From NCBI RefSeq assembly GCF_009720825.1, contig NZ_WNKY01000002.1, positions 186,001-250,000 of the forward strand: a stretch of DNA of 64,000 bases, in the 5' to 3' direction. Under the pieces are notes generated by a model. That model saw nothing but the letters and a program-made list of their open reading frames with translations, had not been told where the DNA came from and made no database searches. Below, in pieces: positions 27,419-36,107 of the stretch. Source of the stretch: Duganella radicis (GTDB lineage: Bacteria > Pseudomonadota > Gammaproteobacteria > Burkholderiales > Burkholderiaceae_D). Both the position numbers and the translations under genes were made by a program. Position 1 is the stretch's first letter, and the number at the start of each line of letters is the position of its first letter.

Positions 27419-30415
27419 ATGACGACTGCACGCGCAACCCTGCTCCTGCATGCCGCTGTCCTGTGCGGCTTGCTATGGTGCGTGCCAGCTTCGGCCCAGC
27501 GGCCCGCCGCCCGCCAGCAAGACCAATACACCCACACCGCCTGGAGCGCGCTCGATAACGCGCCGGTCGACATCCTCAATATCGCGCAAACCAGCGACGG
27601 CTGGCTATGGCTGGCCGCCGGCAGCGGCTTGTACCGCTTCGACGGCCGCCGCTACGAACGCATGGACAGCGTGGAAGGCCACACGCTCCAGTCCTTCAAC
27701 GTGCGCACGCTGTACGCCCCGCCCGAAGGCGGCTTGTGGGTCGGTTACCGCACCGGCGGCGGCATCAGCTTTTTCCGCAACGGCCAGGCGCGCCATTACG
27801 CGGCTGACGACGGGCTGCCGGCCGGCGCCATCACCAGCATTGCGCGCGCGCCGGACGGCGTGCTGTGGGTGGCCGCGCGCGACGGCCTCGCGCGGCTGGC
27901 GGGCGACCGCTTCGTCACCGCCGGCGAAGCCGACGGCTTGCCGCAACGGCGCACGCGCCAGGTGCTGTTCGACCGCAACGGGCGGCAATGGGTGGCCATG
28001 CAGGGCGGGATATACAGCCGTGCCGATGTCCGCTCGCCGTTCCGCCAGGCCTGGCCGCACGGCGATTTGAGCGGCATGGCGCTGGCGCCCGACGGCTCGG
28101 TGTGGGCGTCCGATATCGACAGCTACTACCGCATGCAGCCCGAGGCGCCGCCCGGCAACGCGGCCGCCAGGCCTGCGCTCAGCGGCAGCAATATGCATTA
28201 CGATCGCGATGGCAATATGTGGCTGTTCCGCGCCGGCGGCATGGAGCGGCGCAACGCCGGCAGCGGCACGGCGCAGCAGCAGGAACTGAGCGGCGGCCTG
28301 CCGCAAAGCTTTTTCCAGGACCGCGAAGGCAATGTGTGGATCGGCACCTCGGCCGGCCTGAATCGCTTCCGCCGCAACCGGCTGCTGACGCTCCCGCTGC
28401 AAATCATGTTCAACCGCCCCGCCATCGCGCCGGCCAGCGGCGGCGGCGTGTGGGCCGGCGACCGCATCGGCGCCCTGCATGCATTGGGGCCGGAGGGCGA
28501 GCGGCGCAACGTGCTGTCCGGGCATATCTCGGCGCTGTACCGCGATCCGGACGGCGTGCTCTGGGCCGGCAACGACGATGAGGTATGGAGCGTTGACGGC
28601 GGCCGCGTGGAGCGCTATCCGCTGCCGCCGGAGGCGCGCAGCTACGAGGTGCAGGCCATGAGCCGCGCGCCGGGCGGCGGCCTGTGGGTCTCCATCGTGC
28701 GCGAAGGCCTGTACCTGCTCAAGGACGGCAAGTGGCAGCGGCGCGACGACCTGCCGCTGCTCACGCCCGCCACAGTCGACCGCTTCCCCACCTGCCTGGC
28801 CGATGGCGGCAACGGCGTGCTGTGGGCCGGCTACATCCGCAACCATATCGTCCGCATCGCCAATGGCGCGGCCACGGTGTACGGCGTCGACCAGGGACTG
28901 GAGCTGGGCAATGTGCTGACCATGTATCGCAGCGGCGGCCAGCTGTGGGCCGGCGGCGAGCGCGGTGTGGCCTGGTTTGACGGCGAGCGCTTCGTCTCGC
29001 TGCACGGCCGCAAGGGCGAGAGTTTCCGTGGCGTGTCCGGCATCGCCCGCACCGCGAAAGGCGATCTTTGGCTGTTCGGCACCGAGGGCCTGAGCCGCGT
29101 CAGCGCGGAGCAGGTGGCGCTGACCCAGCGCCAGCAAGGCCACGAGGTGGACTACGAACGCTTCGACGCCCACGACGGCCTGCTGGGCGCCGCATCGCAG
29201 TTGCGCCCCATGCCTTCGCTGGTGCTGGGCGACGACGGCCTGCTGTGGATGGCCACCGCCAACCGCATCCACTGGATCGATCCTTCGCACATTTCACGCA
29301 ATCCGGTGGCGCCGCCAGTGGTGGTACAAGACCTGGCGATCGGCGAGCAGCGCTACAGCCCCCTGCCCGGCCTGGAACTGCCGCAATCGACCAACAGCCT
29401 GCGCATCGATTACACGGCGCTCAGCCTGAGCGTGCCGGAACGGGTGCGCTTCCGCTACCGGCTGGATGGGGTGGACAAGGACTGGCAAGACCCCGGCACG
29501 CGCCGCCAGGCTTTCTATACCAATCTCGATCCCGGCCATTACCGCTTCCGCGTGATGGCGGCCAATGAAGACGGCGTGTGGAATCCGCAGGAAACGCAAC
29601 TGGCGTTCAGCATTCCGCCCACCTTCATCGAAACCATGTGGTTCAAGCTGCTGTGCGCGATGGCGGTGGGGCTGCTGCTCTGGGCGGCCTACCGCTTGCG
29701 GCTGCGACAGGTCACCAACCAGCTGCGCCGCCGCCTCGAAGACCGCGCCGACGAGCGCGAACGCATCGCCCGCACGCTGCACGACACTTTCCTGCAAAGC
29801 GTGCAAGGCCTGATGCTACGCGTGCAAACCCTGCTCAAGCGTCTGCCGCCGGGCGGCGAAGCTTATCTGCTGGTGGAGAAAATCCTCAATCAGGCCGACC
29901 AGGTGCTGGCCGAGGGCCGCGAGCAAGTCAGCGGCTTGCGCAGCGTGGGCGCGTGGCAGCATGACTTGCCGCGCCTGTTCAGCGAACTGGGACAGGAACT
30001 GCGCGAGGAACACGCGGCCGATTTCGCGCTGATCGTCACCGGCCAGCTGGCGGCGCTGAACGACCACGCCGGCGAGCACCTGTACCACATCGGCCGCGAA
30101 GCGCTGCTCAACGCTTTCCGCCACGCGGGCGCTTGCCGCATCGAGCTGGAACTGGGTTATGGGCCGGACCACATCACGCTGGAAGTGCGCGACGACGGTC
30201 GCGGCATTCCGGACGACGTGCTGGCGGCCGGCGAGCTGCCCGGCCACTGGGGCTTGACCGGCATGCGCGAGCGCGCGGCCAAGATCGACGCCACGCTGGA
30301 TTTGTGGTGCCGCTTCGCGCTGGGAACGGTGGTGCAGGTGCGCGCGCCGGCAGCGGCGGCCTACCAGCGCCGGCGCGGCGCGCTGCGGCGCTGGCTGATG
30401 CGGGAAGCCGCGTAG
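27419..30415 (+). CDS. Propeller-type hybrid sensor histidine kinase
   Basis: A 998-aa inner-membrane sensor. Signal sequence (1-26); two-component regulator propeller repeats over about 35-640 (e.g. DGWLWLAAGSGLYRFDG, GNVWIGTSAGLNRF); Y_Y_Y domain about 655-730; transmembrane helix 741-760; HisKA_3 domain with the phospho-His near 788 (IARTLHDTFLQSVQG); HATPase 890-985 (GREALLNAFRHA, RDDGRGIPDD, GLTGMRERA). It senses an unknown periplasmic signal, in this family often a glycan, and likely signals to the convergent NarL regulator. It has no receiver of its own. Confidence 0.92.
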   Translation: MTTARATLLLHAAVLCGLLWCVPASAQRPAARQQDQYTHTAWSALDNAPVDILNIAQTSDGWLWLAAGSGLYRFDGRRYERMDSVEGHTLQSFNVRTLYAPPEGGLWVGYRTGGGISFFRNGQARHYAADDGLPAGAITSIARAPDGVLWVAARDGLARLAGDRFVTAGEADGLPQRRTRQVLFDRNGRQWVAMQGGIYSRADVRSPFRQAWPHGDLSGMALAPDGSVWASDIDSYYRMQPEAPPGNAAARPALSGSNMHYDRDGNMWLFRAGGMERRNAGSGTAQQQELSGGLPQSFFQDREGNVWIGTSAGLNRFRRNRLLTLPLQIMFNRPAIAPASGGGVWAGDRIGALHALGPEGERRNVLSGHISALYRDPDGVLWAGNDDEVWSVDGGRVERYPLPPEARSYEVQAMSRAPGGGLWVSIVREGLYLLKDGKWQRRDDLPLLTPATVDRFPTCLADGGNGVLWAGYIRNHIVRIANGAATVYGVDQGLELGNVLTMYRSGGQLWAGGERGVAWFDGERFVSLHGRKGESFRGVSGIARTAKGDLWLFGTEGLSRVSAEQVALTQRQQGHEVDYERFDAHDGLLGAASQLRPMPSLVLGDDGLLWMATANRIHWIDPSHISRNPVAPPVVVQDLAIGEQRYSPLPGLELPQSTNSLRIDYTALSLSVPERVRFRYRLDGVDKDWQDPGTRRQAFYTNLDPGHYRFRVMAANEDGVWNPQETQLAFSIPPTFIETMWFKLLCAMAVGLLLWAAYRLRLRQVTNQLRRRLEDRADERERIARTLHDTFLQSVQGLMLRVQTLLKRLPPGGEAYLLVEKILNQADQVLAEGREQVSGLRSVGAWQHDLPRLFSELGQELREEHAADFALIVTGQLAALNDHAGEHLYHIGREALLNAFRHAGACRIELELGYGPDHITLEVRDDGRGIPDDVLAAGELPGHWGLTGMRERAAKIDATLDLWCRFALGTVVQVRAPAAAAYQRRRGALRRWLMREAA

Positions 30416-31069
30416 TTACTGGATAATCCCGCAGGAGTGCAGGTCAAGGATGCCGCGTTCGATCGCCAGCGTGACGGCGTGGGTGCGGTCGCTGGCGTTC
30501 AGCTTGGCCAGGATGCTCTTCATGTGCACCTTGACCGTCTCCTCGGAAATCGCCAGGTGCATGCCAATGCGCTTGTTGCTCTGGCCTCCGGCCACCAGTT
30601 GCAGCACTTCGACCTCGCGCTTGCTCAGCGCTCCCTCATGCCAATGCTCGGCGATGCCGCTGGCCACCGCCGCCGGAATGCTGCGCCGTCCTTCGTGCAC
30701 GCAACGAATGGTCGCCAGCAGCTCCTTGCGCAACATGCTCTTGAGCAGATAGCCGGATGCGCCGGCCGCGATCGCGCGCTGCGCCAGCACGTCGCCCTCG
30801 TAGGTGGTCAGCACCACGATCCGCGCATGCGGGAACTCCTTGCGGATGGCGATGGTGGCGTCGATGCCGTTCATGTCCGGCATCTGGATGTCCATCAGCG
30901 TGACGTCGGGCCGCAGGCGGCGCCAGGCTTCCACCGCCTGCACGCCGTTGGTGGCCTCCTCCACCAGCTGCATATCCTCTTCGTCGGCGATCACGCTGGC
31001 TATGCCCTCACGGAACATGGGGTGGTCATCCACGCTCAGGATGGTGATAGGCGGCGGGTTCATGGGCAT
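30416..31069 (-). CDS. NarL/FixJ-type response regulator
   Basis: A 217-aa regulator: SVDDHPMFREGI, the acceptor in DVTLMDIQMPDMNG, Lys in YLLKS, and a LuxR HTH (LSKREVEVLQLVAGGQSNKRIG). Convergent with the propeller kinase, ending at the next base, which makes it the obvious partner. It starts at ATG 31069 (MPMNPPP) or 31063; a weak GAGA favours 31069. A close paralogue lies at 23397-24020. Confidence 0.9.
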   Translation of the reverse strand: MPMNPPPITILSVDDHPMFREGIASVIADEEDMQLVEEATNGVQAVEAWRRLRPDVTLMDIQMPDMNGIDATIAIRKEFPHARIVVLTTYEGDVLAQRAIAAGASGYLLKSMLRKELLATIRCVHEGRRSIPAAVASGIAEHWHEGALSKREVEVLQLVAGGQSNKRIGMHLAISEETVKVHMKSILAKLNASDRTHAVTLAIERGILDLHSCGIIQ

Positions 31070-31133
31070 CAATCTCGCGAATAAAGTTCTGACATCTGGC
31101 CCAAAGCATGCCATAAGCGCAAGGTTTTGCCTA

Positions 31134-31149
31134 TACCTCCATCTGGGTA
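31134..31149. promoter_or_regulatory. TACC-N8-GGTA element between regulator and DoxX-like gene
   Basis: The divergent intergenic region (31070-31208) contains TACCTCCATCTGGGTA, a short inverted repeat. The core CTGGGTAGG resembles CTGGATAGG just upstream of the propeller kinase (27395-27403), so a shared regulator is possible. Weak evidence. Confidence 0.3.
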
Positions 31150-31208
31150 GGCACCACCTCCCGGATCGGGGCGTGGCAAAACGATGTGGAAAGCTTAATC
31201 TTCTGTTC

Positions 31209-31586
31209 ATGCGAGGATTCAGTTCCAGTTTCCCGCGCGGTGGCGCGGGAGTCGGTCTCTTGTTGTTAAGGGCAGCCGTGGGCTTGCAGCTACTGTTGGA
31301 GAGCGGCTGCGGCGGCGTCACGCCCTGGTGGCTGGCGCTGTTGGAACTGGCGCTGGTACTGGCCCTGGCGATCGGCATCCTGACGCCGGTGGCGGCCCTG
31401 CTCAGCGGGGCTTTCCAGGTGGCCTGCCTGGCCCACGCAGACTGGCCGCACACGGCGCCGCTGATGATCGCCACCGTGACGGCGATCGCGCTGGTGCTGA
31501 TGGGCGGAGGCGCTTACTCGCTGGATGCGCGCCTGTTCGGGCGCCGCCGCCTGATCGTGCCGGCCAACCCATTGGATAGCGATTGA
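31209..31586 (+). CDS. DoxX-like small membrane protein
   Basis: A 125-aa protein with four hydrophobic helices. The segment ALLELALVLALAIGILTPVAALL and the ending GGGAYSLDARLFGRRR resemble DoxX family members. No SD is obvious; ATG 31209 gives the only full four-helix start. It lies between two regulators and is followed 27 bases later by the LuxR-type gene. Role unknown. Confidence 0.65.
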   Translation: MRGFSSSFPRGGAGVGLLLLRAAVGLQLLLESGCGGVTPWWLALLELALVLALAIGILTPVAALLSGAFQVACLAHADWPHTAPLMIATVTAIALVLMGGGAYSLDARLFGRRRLIVPANPLDSD

Positions 31587-31613
31587 TAGCATTTCTATTT
31601 TTAGGAGAGTGAC

Positions 31614-32288
31614 ATGCGAGTGGATACCCGATCCTGGCCACAGGCCGCCGTTGGCGGCACCGGCAACACCAATGCCATCGTCCAGCAAGGCGAAAAAATC
31701 AGTGTGCGGATCGCGCATGCGGACCCGATTGTCAACGCCGGCCTGGCCGCGCTGCTCGGCGCCCACGCCGACATGGACATCACCAGCGAAGGCACCGCCG
31801 ATGTGATCATCATCGACCACCGCGGCGGGCTGGAACACATGCGCCGCAGCGCCAGCGCCCACCACGGCGAACAGCAGCCCAAGGTGCTGATCGTCACCCA
31901 GCTGGAACGCGAATGGGAAGTACGCACCGCCATGATGGCCGGCGTGCATGGCTACCTGCTGCAAAACGCCGATTCGGAACAGCTGCTGACCGCCGTGCGC
32001 ACCCTCAGCCGCGGCATGCGCTACCTGAGCTCTGAACTGAGCCGCTGCGTGGCCGACAGCTTCACCCGCATCGGCCTGACCAGCCGCGAGACCGATGTGC
32101 TGCAACTGCTGGCCCAGGGCCAGTGCAACAAATCGATCGCGCGCGAACTGGGGATCGGCGTCGGCACCGTCAAAACCCACGTCAAAGGTCTTTTTGACAA
32201 GCTTGGCGCAACGGCGCGCACCCACGCCGTGGTGCTGGCCACGCGGCGCGGTCTGGTGGGCGATTCGTACCTGAATCAGCCGCATTGA
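31614..32288 (+). CDS. LuxR-type regulator with degenerate receiver
   Basis: A 224-aa protein with an N-terminal receiver-like domain and a C-terminal LuxR HTH (LTSRETDVLQLLAQGQCNKSIARELGI, VKTHVKGLFDKL). The receiver keeps an Asp in VIIIDH, but the usual DDH acidic pair is reduced to HAD, and the conserved Lys is Gln (YLLQNAD). It may therefore act without phosphorylation. GGAGAG precedes the ATG. The DoxX-like gene lies just upstream. Confidence 0.82.
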   Translation: MRVDTRSWPQAAVGGTGNTNAIVQQGEKISVRIAHADPIVNAGLAALLGAHADMDITSEGTADVIIIDHRGGLEHMRRSASAHHGEQQPKVLIVTQLEREWEVRTAMMAGVHGYLLQNADSEQLLTAVRTLSRGMRYLSSELSRCVADSFTRIGLTSRETDVLQLLAQGQCNKSIARELGIGVGTVKTHVKGLFDKLGATARTHAVVLATRRGLVGDSYLNQPH

Positions 32289-32302
32289 GGTAAAATCGCG
32301 GC

Positions 32303-32638
32303 ATGCAAGCCCCGGCCATCAACATCAACACACCACATCGCCAGACGCGCTACCAGCGCGTCATGATGTTCTTCGTGCTGCTGTTCCTGGCGCTGCAACT
32401 GCTGGGAGCCAACTCCCACACCCACGCTTACACCGATCACGAACCCGATTGCGCCGCCTGCTCGGTGGTGCATCTGCCTGCCGGCGGCGTCCCGCCGGCC
32501 AGCGTTACCGTCGCTCCGGTGGCGCTGCAAACCAGCCTGCCGGTGCTGGCGCCGCCCACCGTGGTGCGCGCCGCGCAAACCGGCTATTTCACCCCGCCTT
32601 CCCACGCGCCGCCCGGCGTTGCTGTTTCTTCCATCTGA
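32303..32638 (+). CDS. Small His/Cys-containing exported protein (DUF2946-like)
   Basis: A 111-aa protein with an N-terminal hydrophobic helix (VMMFFVLLFLALQLLGA) followed by HTHAYTDHEPDCAACSVVH, a His-rich patch with a CxxC, then a Pro/Val-rich tail. This pattern resembles DUF2946 proteins found beside metal-linked TonB receptors. It directly precedes a TonB receptor and may handle copper or zinc; that is inference. A TAAAAT lies 6 bases before the ATG. Confidence 0.6.
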   Translation: MQAPAININTPHRQTRYQRVMMFFVLLFLALQLLGANSHTHAYTDHEPDCAACSVVHLPAGGVPPASVTVAPVALQTSLPVLAPPTVVRAAQTGYFTPPSHAPPGVAVSSI

Positions 32639-32707
32639 ATTTCTCCGCACGCTTGCACCCACCGTGGGTGCCGCCTGCGCACGCCTGAACCTATTCAAGG
32701 ATTTAAC

Positions 32708-34822
32708 ATGCAACGCAAGCCACAACTCCGTACCCTGCCCCTGCTGATCGCAGCCGTCTTCTACGCCCAGCACGTCCACGCCGACGACGACGCATCGGTC
32801 CCGCAAGTGGAAGTCACCGCCGCCCACCTGAAAAGTGCGCGCATCGATCTGTCGCCCAACATCGGCACCACTGTCTACAGCGTCGACAAGCACATGATCA
32901 ATCAACTCGGCCAGGGCGACAACACGCCGTTCAATGAAGTGCTGCTGCGCCTTCCCGGCGTGAGCCAGGACTCCAAGGGTTCCGGCTCGATCCATGTGCG
33001 CGACGATCACGCCAACGTGCAGTACCGCGTCAACGGCGTGCAGTTGCCGGAATCGATCAGCGGCTTCGGGCAATCGATCGATACCCGTTTCGTCGAATCG
33101 ACCGACTTCATTACCGGCGCGCTGCCGGCGCAATTCGGCCTGCGCACCTCCGGGATTGTCGATATCCAGACCAAGGAAGGCCAGCCTGGCAGCGGCGGCC
33201 GCATCGGCGTGCTGGTGGGCAGCCATGACCACGTTGAACCGAGCGCGGAGTTCTTCGGCACGCAGGGCGCGTTCAACTACTACCTGTCCGGCAGCTACCT
33301 GTCGAACAATCTGGGCATCGAAAACCCACAGCCCACCACCAGAGCGCTGCACGACCGCACCAAGCAAGCCAAGTCCTTCGGCACGCTATCCTACTTCGTC
33401 GACGATAACACCCGCCTCGGACTGATGTTCGGCACTTACAACGGCCGCTTCCAGATTCCGAACAACCCGGACCAGCAGCCCTCCTTCGCCGTCACCGGAG
33501 CGACCGCGCCCGACTCGGCGCAACTGGATGAACGCCAGCGCGAGCTGAATCGCTTCCTGGTGCTGTCGCTGCAAAAAAGCCTGGGCGACCTGAATTACCA
33601 GGTGTCGGCCTTCCACCAATATTCGGAACTGCGCTATACGCCCGATCCTGTGGGCGACCTGGCCTACAACGGCGTGGCGTCCAACACCCTGCGCACCAAC
33701 TCCGCCAACGGCGTGCAGTTCGACGCCAGCTACAAGTTGAATAACACCCACACCCTGCGCACCGGCGTGGCCTACACCCGACAGACCACGCACAGCGATA
33801 ACACAGTGGGTGTGTTCGACCTGAATGACGATGGCACCCAGGCCAGTACCGATCCACGCACCATCATCGACAACAGCGCCAAGACCGGCAAGCTGTCCAG
33901 CGTTTATTTGCAAGACGAGTGGCATATCGGCGCGCCGCTGACCATCAACTATGGCGTACGTTTCGACAAAGTGGACGCCTTCGTCAACGAGCAGCAATGG
34001 AGCCCGCGCATCAACGTGGCTTACCAGTTGGCCAAGGGCACGGCGCTGCACGCCGGCTATTCGCGCTACTTCACGCCACCACCGCAGGAGCTGGCGGCGC
34101 AATCGAGCATCGACAAATACGCCGGCACCTCGAACGCGCCGGAAGTGCCGGTGTCGGACAACGTCAAGTCCGAGCGTACGCATTACTTCGACGTCGGCGT
34201 CAGCCACCAGCTGAGCGAATCGCTGACCGTGACGGCGGACGCCTACTACAAGAAGATCCGTAACATGCTGGATGAAGGACAGTTCGGCCAGGCCCTGATC
34301 CTGTCGCCGTTTAACTATGACCGCGGCTACGCCAAGGGGCTGGAGCTGTCCGGCGTGTACAACCAGAAGAACTGGGGCGCCTTCCTCAACGTGACCACGC
34401 AGAAGGCCGAGGGCACCAACATCATCTCCGGCCAGTCGCTGTTCGGTCCCGATGAATTGGCGTATATCGCCAATCACTACATCCACGTCGACCACGACCA
34501 GACCGTCACGCTGTCCGGCGGCGCTCACTATCACTGGGGCGACAACCAGATCAGCAGCGACTTCCTGTACGGCAGCGGCTTGCGCATGACGCCGGACGGG
34601 GGCGCGCCAAACTCGGGCCACCTGCCGCACTACACCACCGTCAACCTGGCGCTGACGCACACCTGGAAGGCCACCCCGGTCGGCACTGTGGAAGGCCGCC
34701 TGGCCCTGATCAATGCCTTCGATAAGTCCTATCTGCTGCGTGACGGCTCGGGCGTGGGCGTGGGCGCGCCACAGTACGGCGAGCGCCGTTCGCTGTATGC
34801 GGGGCTTTCCACCAGCTTTTAA
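32708..34822 (+). CDS. TonB-dependent receptor
   Basis: A 704-aa outer-membrane receptor: signal peptide to about residue 25, plug about 45-150 (LLRLPGVSQDSKGSGSIHVR, YRVNGVQLPESISGFGQ), barrel to the terminal Phe (AGLSTSF). The plug lacks classic siderophore-receptor features. The His/Cys protein just upstream suggests a metal substrate, which is inference. An ATTTAAC leader without a strong SD precedes the ATG. Confidence 0.9.
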   Translation: MQRKPQLRTLPLLIAAVFYAQHVHADDDASVPQVEVTAAHLKSARIDLSPNIGTTVYSVDKHMINQLGQGDNTPFNEVLLRLPGVSQDSKGSGSIHVRDDHANVQYRVNGVQLPESISGFGQSIDTRFVESTDFITGALPAQFGLRTSGIVDIQTKEGQPGSGGRIGVLVGSHDHVEPSAEFFGTQGAFNYYLSGSYLSNNLGIENPQPTTRALHDRTKQAKSFGTLSYFVDDNTRLGLMFGTYNGRFQIPNNPDQQPSFAVTGATAPDSAQLDERQRELNRFLVLSLQKSLGDLNYQVSAFHQYSELRYTPDPVGDLAYNGVASNTLRTNSANGVQFDASYKLNNTHTLRTGVAYTRQTTHSDNTVGVFDLNDDGTQASTDPRTIIDNSAKTGKLSSVYLQDEWHIGAPLTINYGVRFDKVDAFVNEQQWSPRINVAYQLAKGTALHAGYSRYFTPPPQELAAQSSIDKYAGTSNAPEVPVSDNVKSERTHYFDVGVSHQLSESLTVTADAYYKKIRNMLDEGQFGQALILSPFNYDRGYAKGLELSGVYNQKNWGAFLNVTTQKAEGTNIISGQSLFGPDELAYIANHYIHVDHDQTVTLSGGAHYHWGDNQISSDFLYGSGLRMTPDGGAPNSGHLPHYTTVNLALTHTWKATPVGTVEGRLALINAFDKSYLLRDGSGVGVGAPQYGERRSLYAGLSTSF

Positions 34823-34827
34823 ATATC

Positions 34828-34846
34828 ATTAGGAGTCCTTGCTAAT
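34828..34846. promoter_or_regulatory. Putative MarR operator
   Basis: ATTAG-N9-CTAAT is a 19-base inverted repeat overlapping the -35 of the marR promoter. It contains TTAGGAGTCCT, which recurs just before the AhpD-like gene (35548-35558). Confidence 0.5.
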
Positions 34847-34866
34847 TCGGATTTGCTGTGTATAAT
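34839..34866 (+). promoter_or_regulatory. marR promoter, probably leaderless
   Basis: TTGCTA (34839-34844), a 16-base spacer and a perfect TATAAT (34861-34866). The ATG at 34874 is only 7 bases after the -10, so transcription probably begins at or next to the start codon. Confidence 0.65.
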
Positions 34867-34873
34867 GCGAAGC

Positions 34874-35527
34874 ATGGACACCAAATCTAAAAAGCCGTGG
34901 CAGGATACGCCGGATGTTTCGGCCCGTATCATCACCTCTATCGGCCGCATCGCCAGTGTGATGCGGTCCGGTATGTGGGAGTTCGCCACGGCTGAAAACC
35001 TCAACCCTACGCAGGCCGAGATGCTGCAACTGCTTCAAGGCCGCAAGCAAGGGGTACGCTTGTCCTGGCTGGCGTCGCAGTTGTCGATCAGCGCGGCCAG
35101 TGCCAGCGATTCGGTATCGGCCTTGGTGTCCAAGGGTTTGCTGTACAAGGCGCGGGCGGAAGACGACGGCCGCGCCACCGCACTCTTTCTCACCGTGGAA
35201 GGTGCGGCCATGGCGGCCCGTATCGGCAGCGCTCTGAATTTTGCCGAACAAGCGGCGGATGCCCTGCCTGCGTCGCAGCAGGCGGAACTCCTCTCCGGTT
35301 TGTTCAAACTGATCGCGCAGTTGCAAAAGACCGATCGCTTCCCCGAGATGCGTGCCTGTCTGTCGTGCCGGTTCTTTGAGCCGAACCGCCATCCGGGCAA
35401 GCCCGCTCCGCACCACTGTGGTTTGGTGGATGCGCCTTTGTCAGTACCGCTGTTGCGCATGGATTGCCTTGAACACGAGCCGGCCGATCCGGCGGCCAAG
35501 GCGCGCAACTGGAAAGTCTTCGCTTAA
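34874..35527 (+). CDS. MarR family transcriptional regulator with Cys-containing tail
   Basis: A 217-aa protein. The winged-helix core (about 20-150) includes LNPTQAEMLQLLQGRKQGVRLSWLASQLSISAASASDSVS and the wing ARAEDDGRATALFLT. The C-terminal 60 residues add RACLSCRFFEPNRHPGKPAPHHCGLVD, a CxxC plus H/C cluster found in a subset of MarR proteins, likely a metal or redox switch. It heads a probable stress operon. ATG 34874 is preferred because a good -10 overlaps the upstream in-frame ATGs. Confidence 0.83.
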   Translation: MDTKSKKPWQDTPDVSARIITSIGRIASVMRSGMWEFATAENLNPTQAEMLQLLQGRKQGVRLSWLASQLSISAASASDSVSALVSKGLLYKARAEDDGRATALFLTVEGAAMAARIGSALNFAEQAADALPASQQAELLSGLFKLIAQLQKTDRFPEMRACLSCRFFEPNRHPGKPAPHHCGLVDAPLSVPLLRMDCLEHEPADPAAKARNWKVFA

Positions 35528-35548
35528 AATTTTTTTAATCAATTTAAT

Positions 35549-35559
35549 TAGGAGTCCTA
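35549..35559. promoter_or_regulatory. Second copy of the putative MarR motif over the ribosome site
   Basis: TAGGA-G-TCCTA is a perfect 11-base palindrome that includes the AGGAG ribosome site of the AhpD-like gene. It shares TTAGGAGTCCT with the marR promoter region. Confidence 0.45.
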
Positions 35560-35561
35560 TC

Positions 35562-36098
35562 ATGTCGCGTATTAATCTTGTTACCGATGCCACCGGCGAA
35601 CGTCAGCAACTGCTGGCACAGATCCATGGCGCGTTCGGCGCCACTCCCAATATGTTCAAGGCCGTGGCCAACTCCACCGCCGCGCTGAAAAGCATGTGGG
35701 GTTCCTTCGGCGCGCTGGGTGGAGGCGTCATCAACGCCAAACTCGGCGAACAGATCGCCGTCGCCATCGCCGACCGCAACGATTGCGAATACTGCCTGGC
35801 CGCGCACACCGTGTTGGGCCGCAAGGCCGGCGCCACCGCCGAGGAGATGAGCGCCGCGCAAGCCGGCCACTCGGCCGATCCGAAAACCGCCGCCGCCCTG
35901 CGCTTTGCCGTCGCAGTGGTCAACAACCGCGCCCAGATCGCCGATGAAGAAGTGACAGCCCTGCGCGACGCCGGCTTCAACGACGAAGAAATCGTTGAAA
36001 TCCTGGCCCACGTGGCGCTCAATCTGTTCACCAACTACGTCAACGTGGCGTTCAAGGTGCCGGTCGACTTCCCGTCGGTCAAACTGCGCGCCAAATAA
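35562..36098 (+). CDS. AhpD-like / carboxymuconolactone decarboxylase-fold protein
   Basis: A 178-aa protein with the AhpD-type redox motif DCEYCLAAH (CxxC followed by His), as in alkylhydroperoxidase-like enzymes of the CMD family. It probably removes peroxides using thiol chemistry. Lies 34 bases after marR and 9 before the thioredoxin-fold gene, giving a regulated redox unit. AGGAG precedes the ATG by 6 bases. Confidence 0.88.
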   Translation: MSRINLVTDATGERQQLLAQIHGAFGATPNMFKAVANSTAALKSMWGSFGALGGGVINAKLGEQIAVAIADRNDCEYCLAAHTVLGRKAGATAEEMSAAQAGHSADPKTAAALRFAVAVVNNRAQIADEEVTALRDAGFNDEEIVEILAHVALNLFTNYVNVAFKVPVDFPSVKLRAK

Positions 36099-36107
36099 GG
36101 AGCCGCC

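Noticed and set aside
30804..31208. Extended N-terminus of the DoxX-like protein
   Set aside because: The upstream part overlaps the regulator gene antisense and has no membrane-protein character.
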